DNA from: Acidimicrobiaceae bacterium
GTDB lineage: Bacteria; Actinomycetota; Acidimicrobiia; Acidimicrobiales; RAAP-2
Direction: 5' to 3'
DNA: 55,792 nt
Assembly (NCBI GenBank): GCA_003138855.1
Contig: PLHF01000145.1
Location: 1 to 55,792, forward strand
Position 1 is the stretch's first letter. Each line of letters starts with the position of its first letter. The position numbers were made by a program, and so were the translations under genes. This document shows, in pieces, positions 52,884 through 55,792 of this stretch. The notes beneath the pieces are model-generated. The model was not told the origin of the DNA. It did no database searches and saw only the letters and a list, made by a program, of their open reading frames with translations.

Positions 52884-53708
52884 TCAGGTTCGGGTGCGGT
52901 ACCGGTGCACGGCCAGGGGGATCAGGATGACGAGGAACCCGATCGTCCAGGCCACGGACTGGACGACCCACGATGCGGTGGGCCCCCCGATCATGAGCGC
53001 CCGGCAGGCGCTCACCGTGACGCTCACCGGCTGGTAGGTGGCGAACCCCTGGAGCCAGCTCGGCATCTTGTCGACCGGCACGAAGGCCGACGAGATGAAG
53101 GTGAGGGGAAAGAGCAGGGGGAAGGACATCACCTGTGCGGTCTCGCTGTTGGCGGCGGACAGCCCGATGACGGCAAAACCCCAGGAAAGCGAGTAGGCGA
53201 AGAGCAGGATGAGGAGGATCCCGCCCAGATAGGGGAGCACGCCCGTGGTCGGCCGGAAGCCGACGGCGAAGCCCACCGCGGTCATGATGATCACCACGAA
53301 GACGTTGCGGACCAGGTCCGCCGTGGTGCGGCCGGTCAGCACGGCGGACCTCGCCATGGGCAGTGCCCGGAACCGCTCGATGAGGCCCTTCTGCAGGTCC
53401 TCGGCAAGGCCGATGCTGGTGCTCACCGCCCCGAAGGCGACGGTCTGCACGAAGATGCCCGGCATCAGGTAGTTGACGTAGTCGGTGCCCGGCGTGTTGA
53501 TCGCACCCCCGAAGACGTAGCGGAACAGCAGCACGAACATGATCGGCTGGACCGTCGAGAAGAACAGCGCCTCGGGGATGCGGGTGAGGGCCAGCAGGTT
53601 CCGCCTGGTGATGGTGAGCGTGTCCGAGATGGACCAGCGGAGCTTGCCCCCGATACCGGTCGCAGGAGGCGCACCCGACAACGTGGGGGCGGCGATGGCG
53701 GTGGTCAT
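52884..53708 (-). CDS. ABC-2 type exporter permease, DrrB-like
   Basis: 274 residues, six membrane helices, ABC-2 layout. Segments [20 protein letters not shown] and [20 protein letters not shown] match DrrB-type permeases. It forms the membrane part of an exporter with the ATPase encoded immediately upstream, with a four-base overlap. Cargo unknown; drug or lipid export is usual for the family. Confidence 0.9.
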   Translation of the reverse strand: MTTAIAAPTLSGAPPATGIGGKLRWSISDTLTITRRNLLALTRIPEALFFSTVQPIMFVLLFRYVFGGAINTPGTDYVNYLMPGIFVQTVAFGAVSTSIGLAEDLQKGLIERFRALPMARSAVLTGRTTADLVRNVFVVIIMTAVGFAVGFRPTTGVLPYLGGILLILLFAYSLSWGFAVIGLSAANSETAQVMSFPLLFPLTFISSAFVPVDKMPSWLQGFATYQPVSVTVSACRALMIGGPTASWVVQSVAWTIGFLVILIPLAVHRYRTRT

Positions 53709-54757
53709 GAGAGCTCTCCGGTTGCGATGGGCAGTGCTTCCTCGGCGGCGCGGAGCCGTCTGCCCCGCCGGCCCCGCCGGGGTGATCCCCCGTCCTCCTG
53801 TGTGTGCGCCTCTTCGACGGTGCTGTGGCCGGTCAGCGAGAGGAAGACATCGTCGAGGCTGGGCTCGCGGAGGGTGAAGGCGGTCGGCACGATCCCTTCG
53901 CGGTCGAGCGCGCGCAACCCGAGCATGGCCGCCTGCGGGCCGTTATCGACGGTGACCTCGACGACGGTGCCGTTGACCATCGGGCTGTGGGGGCCGATGG
54001 TGTCGAGGACGGCGCCGGTGCGCCGAGCGTCCTCCAGGTTGGACAGGCCGACCTCGAGGACGGTGGCACCCAGGTCGGCCTTCATCTCGGCCGGCGTCCC
54101 ATCGGCGATGACGTGCCCGTGGTCGAGCACGGCGAGCGTGCTGGCCAGCCGGTCGGCCTCTTCGAGGTACTGGGTGGTGAGCAGGACGGTGGTACCGCCA
54201 CCGACCAGGCTTTCGATCACCTCCCACAGGTCGTTGCGGCTCTGCGGGTCGAGGCCGGTGGTGGGCTCGTCCAGGAAGAGGACGGTCGGCCGGGCGACCA
54301 GGGCCGCGGCCAGGTCGAGGCGCCGGCGCATGCCGCCCGAGTAGGTCTTGAGCGGGCGATCACCGGCGTCGGCCAGGTTGAACTGCTCAAGCAGGTCCTT
54401 GGCCCGTCCGCCCACCACCGCTTTGTTCAGATGGTTGAGGTTGCCCACCATCACCAGGTTCTCCCGGCCGGTGAGGTTCTCGTCGACCGCCGCATACTGG
54501 CCGGCCAACCCGATCAGGCTCCGGACCAGGCCGGCCTTCTTGCACACGTCGTGGCCCAGCACGCGGGCCGATCCGCTGTCGGGCTGGAGGATCGTGGTCA
54601 GGATACGCACCGCGGTGGTCTTCCCCGAGCCGTTGGGGCCGAGCAGCCCGAACACGGTGCCCTCCTCGACGGAGAAGCTGACCCCGTCGAGGGCGCGCAC
54701 CTCACGCTTGCCCTTGAAGGTCTTCTTGATGTGCTCGACTTCGATGGCGTACGGCAT
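53705..54757 (-). CDS. ABC exporter ATPase, DrrA-like
   Basis: 350 residues. Walker A GLLGPNGSGKTTAVRIL, signature TYSGGMRRRLDLAAAL, Walker B TVLFLDEPTTGLDPQ, then the DrrA-type C-terminal extension (LEVGLSNLEDARRTGAVLD; EPSLDDVFLSLTGHST). A Gly/Arg-rich tail of about 35 residues is added. Overlaps the permease start. Confidence 0.92.
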   Translation of the reverse strand: MPYAIEVEHIKKTFKGKREVRALDGVSFSVEEGTVFGLLGPNGSGKTTAVRILTTILQPDSGSARVLGHDVCKKAGLVRSLIGLAGQYAAVDENLTGRENLVMVGNLNHLNKAVVGGRAKDLLEQFNLADAGDRPLKTYSGGMRRRLDLAAALVARPTVLFLDEPTTGLDPQSRNDLWEVIESLVGGGTTVLLTTQYLEEADRLASTLAVLDHGHVIADGTPAEMKADLGATVLEVGLSNLEDARRTGAVLDTIGPHSPMVNGTVVEVTVDNGPQAAMLGLRALDREGIVPTAFTLREPSLDDVFLSLTGHSTVEEAHTQEDGGSPRRGRRGRRLRAAEEALPIATGELS

Positions 54758-54958
54758 CGTCGTGCATTCCCGTCTTGTCGCTGGTGGTTCGGCGTGTGGG
54801 CGGACGGCCAGTGGCCACCGGCCGGAGGGTCTCCGGGCACTGCGCCCGGAGACCGGGGTGCGGCGTCACCGCATCCTATTGCGAGGTCGGCCAGGCTCAC
54901 GCGCCAGGCGCCGGTCTCCCGGGATGGCCGACCCGAGCGGACCGCCGGACCGGCTGGC

Positions 54959-54970
54959 TAGCCTCGCAGC
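54959..54970 (+). promoter_or_regulatory. Leaderless-type -10 box for the second peroxiredoxin
   Basis: TAGCCT at 54959-54964, six bases, then ATG at 54971. Confidence 0.6.
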
Positions 54971-55432
54971 ATGCGACCAGGTGACCAGGCACCCGATTTC
55001 GAGCTTCCCGACGAAGACGGGACTCCCAGGCGGTTGAGCGACCTGGCGGCCGGGGGGCCGGTGGTGCTGTTCTTCTACCCGGCGGCGATGACCCCGGGGT
55101 GCACGGCTGAAAGCTGCCACTTCCGCGACATGAAGGCGGAGTTCGAGGCCGTGGGTGCCCGGCGGGTGGGCATCAGTGCCGATGCCGTCGAGAAGCAGAA
55201 GCGCTTCTCGGACAAGAACTCGTTCGACTACCCGCTCCTGTCCGACCCCGACGGAGCTGTGGCGACCCAGTTCGGGGTGCGGCGCCGGTTCACCATGCTG
55301 TCGCCCACCAAGCGGTCCACGTTCGTGATCGGCCCCGATCTCCGGGTGATCGACGTGATCCAGAGCGAGATGCGGTTCAGCCATCATGCCGACCGCGCCC
55401 TCGAGGTGCTGAAGGAGCACTCGCCGGCCTGA
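54971..55432 (+). CDS. Peroxiredoxin, Bcp-like, second copy
   Basis: 153 residues. MRPGDQAPDFELPDEDG begins the fold; the peroxidatic Cys lies in YPAAMTPGCTAESCHF, again with a Cys five residues later. Compared with the copy at 45659-46123, the loop before the Cys reads AAMTPGC rather than RDDTPGC. Cytosolic peroxide reductase. Confidence 0.92.
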   Translation: MRPGDQAPDFELPDEDGTPRRLSDLAAGGPVVLFFYPAAMTPGCTAESCHFRDMKAEFEAVGARRVGISADAVEKQKRFSDKNSFDYPLLSDPDGAVATQFGVRRRFTMLSPTKRSTFVIGPDLRVIDVIQSEMRFSHHADRALEVLKEHSPA

Positions 55433-55582
55433 GGAGCGCACCCGTCCGGCCGGCGGGTCGCCGATCCGTTCGGGTCCACCCGGTCTCCGGGCGCAGTTCG
55501 CCCGTGAACCTGGTGTCCCCGACTGGACCGCCCACCAATGGGAAGCTGTCGGCATGCACTCGCGGTCTGTGACCCGGTCGGC
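55433..55582. other. Short gap, nothing recognised
   Basis: 150 bases between the peroxiredoxin and the last gene with no visible hairpin, promoter box at the usual spacing, or RNA gene. Confidence 0.4.
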
Positions 55583-55792
55583 GTGAGCCCCATGCCCGGA
55601 ACCGGTCGTCTCGAGCAGCTGGCCCAGGCGGTCGCCGAGCGGGTGGTCACCCTGGTGCTGGACTCCATCGACATGGACGAACTCCTCTCCCGTGTCGATG
55701 TGGACGCCATCGTGAGCAAGGTGGACGTTGACGGGCTGATCGACCGGGTGGACGTCGACAAGATCGTGAGCCGGGTGGACGTCGAGAAGATC
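55583..55792 (+). CDS. N-terminal part of a nonapeptide-repeat protein, probably RDD-type (partial)
   Basis: Runs off the right edge. After about 28 residues the sequence becomes successive nine-residue units of the form V-D-V-D-x-[IL]-[VI]-[SD]-[RK]: DELLSR, VDVDAIVSK, VDVDGLIDR, VDVDKIVSR, VDVEKI. Similar acidic repeats precede the membrane domain of some actinobacterial RDD-family proteins, but that domain would lie outside the window, so the family is a guess. GTG 55583 or ATG 55592 is the start. Confidence 0.65.
   Translation, partial: MSPMPGTGRLEQLAQAVAERVVTLVLDSIDMDELLSRVDVDAIVSKVDVDGLIDRVDVDKIVSRVDVEKI
55667..55792 (+). repeat. 27-bp coding repeat units
   Basis: About five in-frame units of 27 bases, each built on gtggacgt, encoding the nonapeptide repeats; the array continues past the window edge. 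Confidence 0.65.

Noticed and set aside
1-55792. CRISPR arrays, tRNA or rRNA genes, insertion sequences, prophage
   Set aside because: No spaced direct-repeat arrays, cloverleaf-like sequence, transposase or phage genes were seen, and gene density leaves little room for them.

Overview
The window is about 55.8 kb of very GC-rich, densely packed bacterial chromosome. Gene content points to an actinobacterium: a WhiB protein beside a PdtaS-type kinase, DUF3107, the MSMEG_4193-type phosphatase/DUF3090/SCO1664 trio, a paired ArsA-like ATPase operon, an F420-type FrhB protein, an RskA-type anti-sigma factor and MMPL transport. A complete System I cytochrome c maturation operon is unusual for this phylum, so I infer a deep-branching lineage such as Acidimicrobiia. 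I see no rRNA, tRNA, CRISPR array, prophage or insertion sequence.

Layout. 1-1.8 kb: the end of a DUF5666-like repeat protein, a decayed relative of a kinase-flippase protein, and a low-molecular-weight phosphatase. 1.8-4.7 kb: DUF4395, an ECF sigma factor with a frameshifted anti-sigma factor, and a TetR regulator. 4.7-7.8 kb: a glycosyltransferase, a crotonase and GDP-mannose dehydratase. 7.8-15.8 kb: ccdA and ccmA-B-C-D-E-F-G-H(I), nearly all translationally overlapping. 15.8-20 kb: an oxidoreductase and an Fe-S locus (cysteine desulfurase, SufR-like regulator, Mrp). 20-26.7 kb: cyclopropane-fatty-acid synthase-like enzyme, DUF2252, a frameshifted kinase-flippase membrane protein, a heptamer repeat tract, YccF and a universal stress protein. 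26.7-30.5 kb: dGTPase-like protein, DUF3107 and two ArsA-like ATPases. 30.5-34.1 kb: O-methyltransferase, PHP phosphatase, pdtaS and whiB1. 34.2-39.1 kb: a phosphodiesterase, etfBA and an acyltransferase-SGNH protein. 39.1-43.6 kb: SCO1664/DUF3090/phosphatase and an MMPL exporter. 43.6-50.1 kb: FrhB, an Fpg/Nei-like glycosylase, peroxiredoxin, RhlE helicase and a PIG-L/amidotransferase/hemolysin-III operon. 50.1-55.8 kb: aconitase, a DrrAB-type ABC exporter, a second peroxiredoxin and the start of a nonapeptide-repeat protein.

The clearest genome-level signal is a TANNNT box six (rarely seven or eight) bases before the start codon of 13 genes, which looks like widespread leaderless transcription; it fixes several starts, including a possible ATT start. 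Other points worth following are a perfect CRP-type palindrome upstream of whiB1, two real-looking +1 frameshifts in otherwise intact genes, the decayed paralogue of the kinase-flippase gene, and the conserved but uncharacterised phosphatase/DUF3090/SCO1664 operon.
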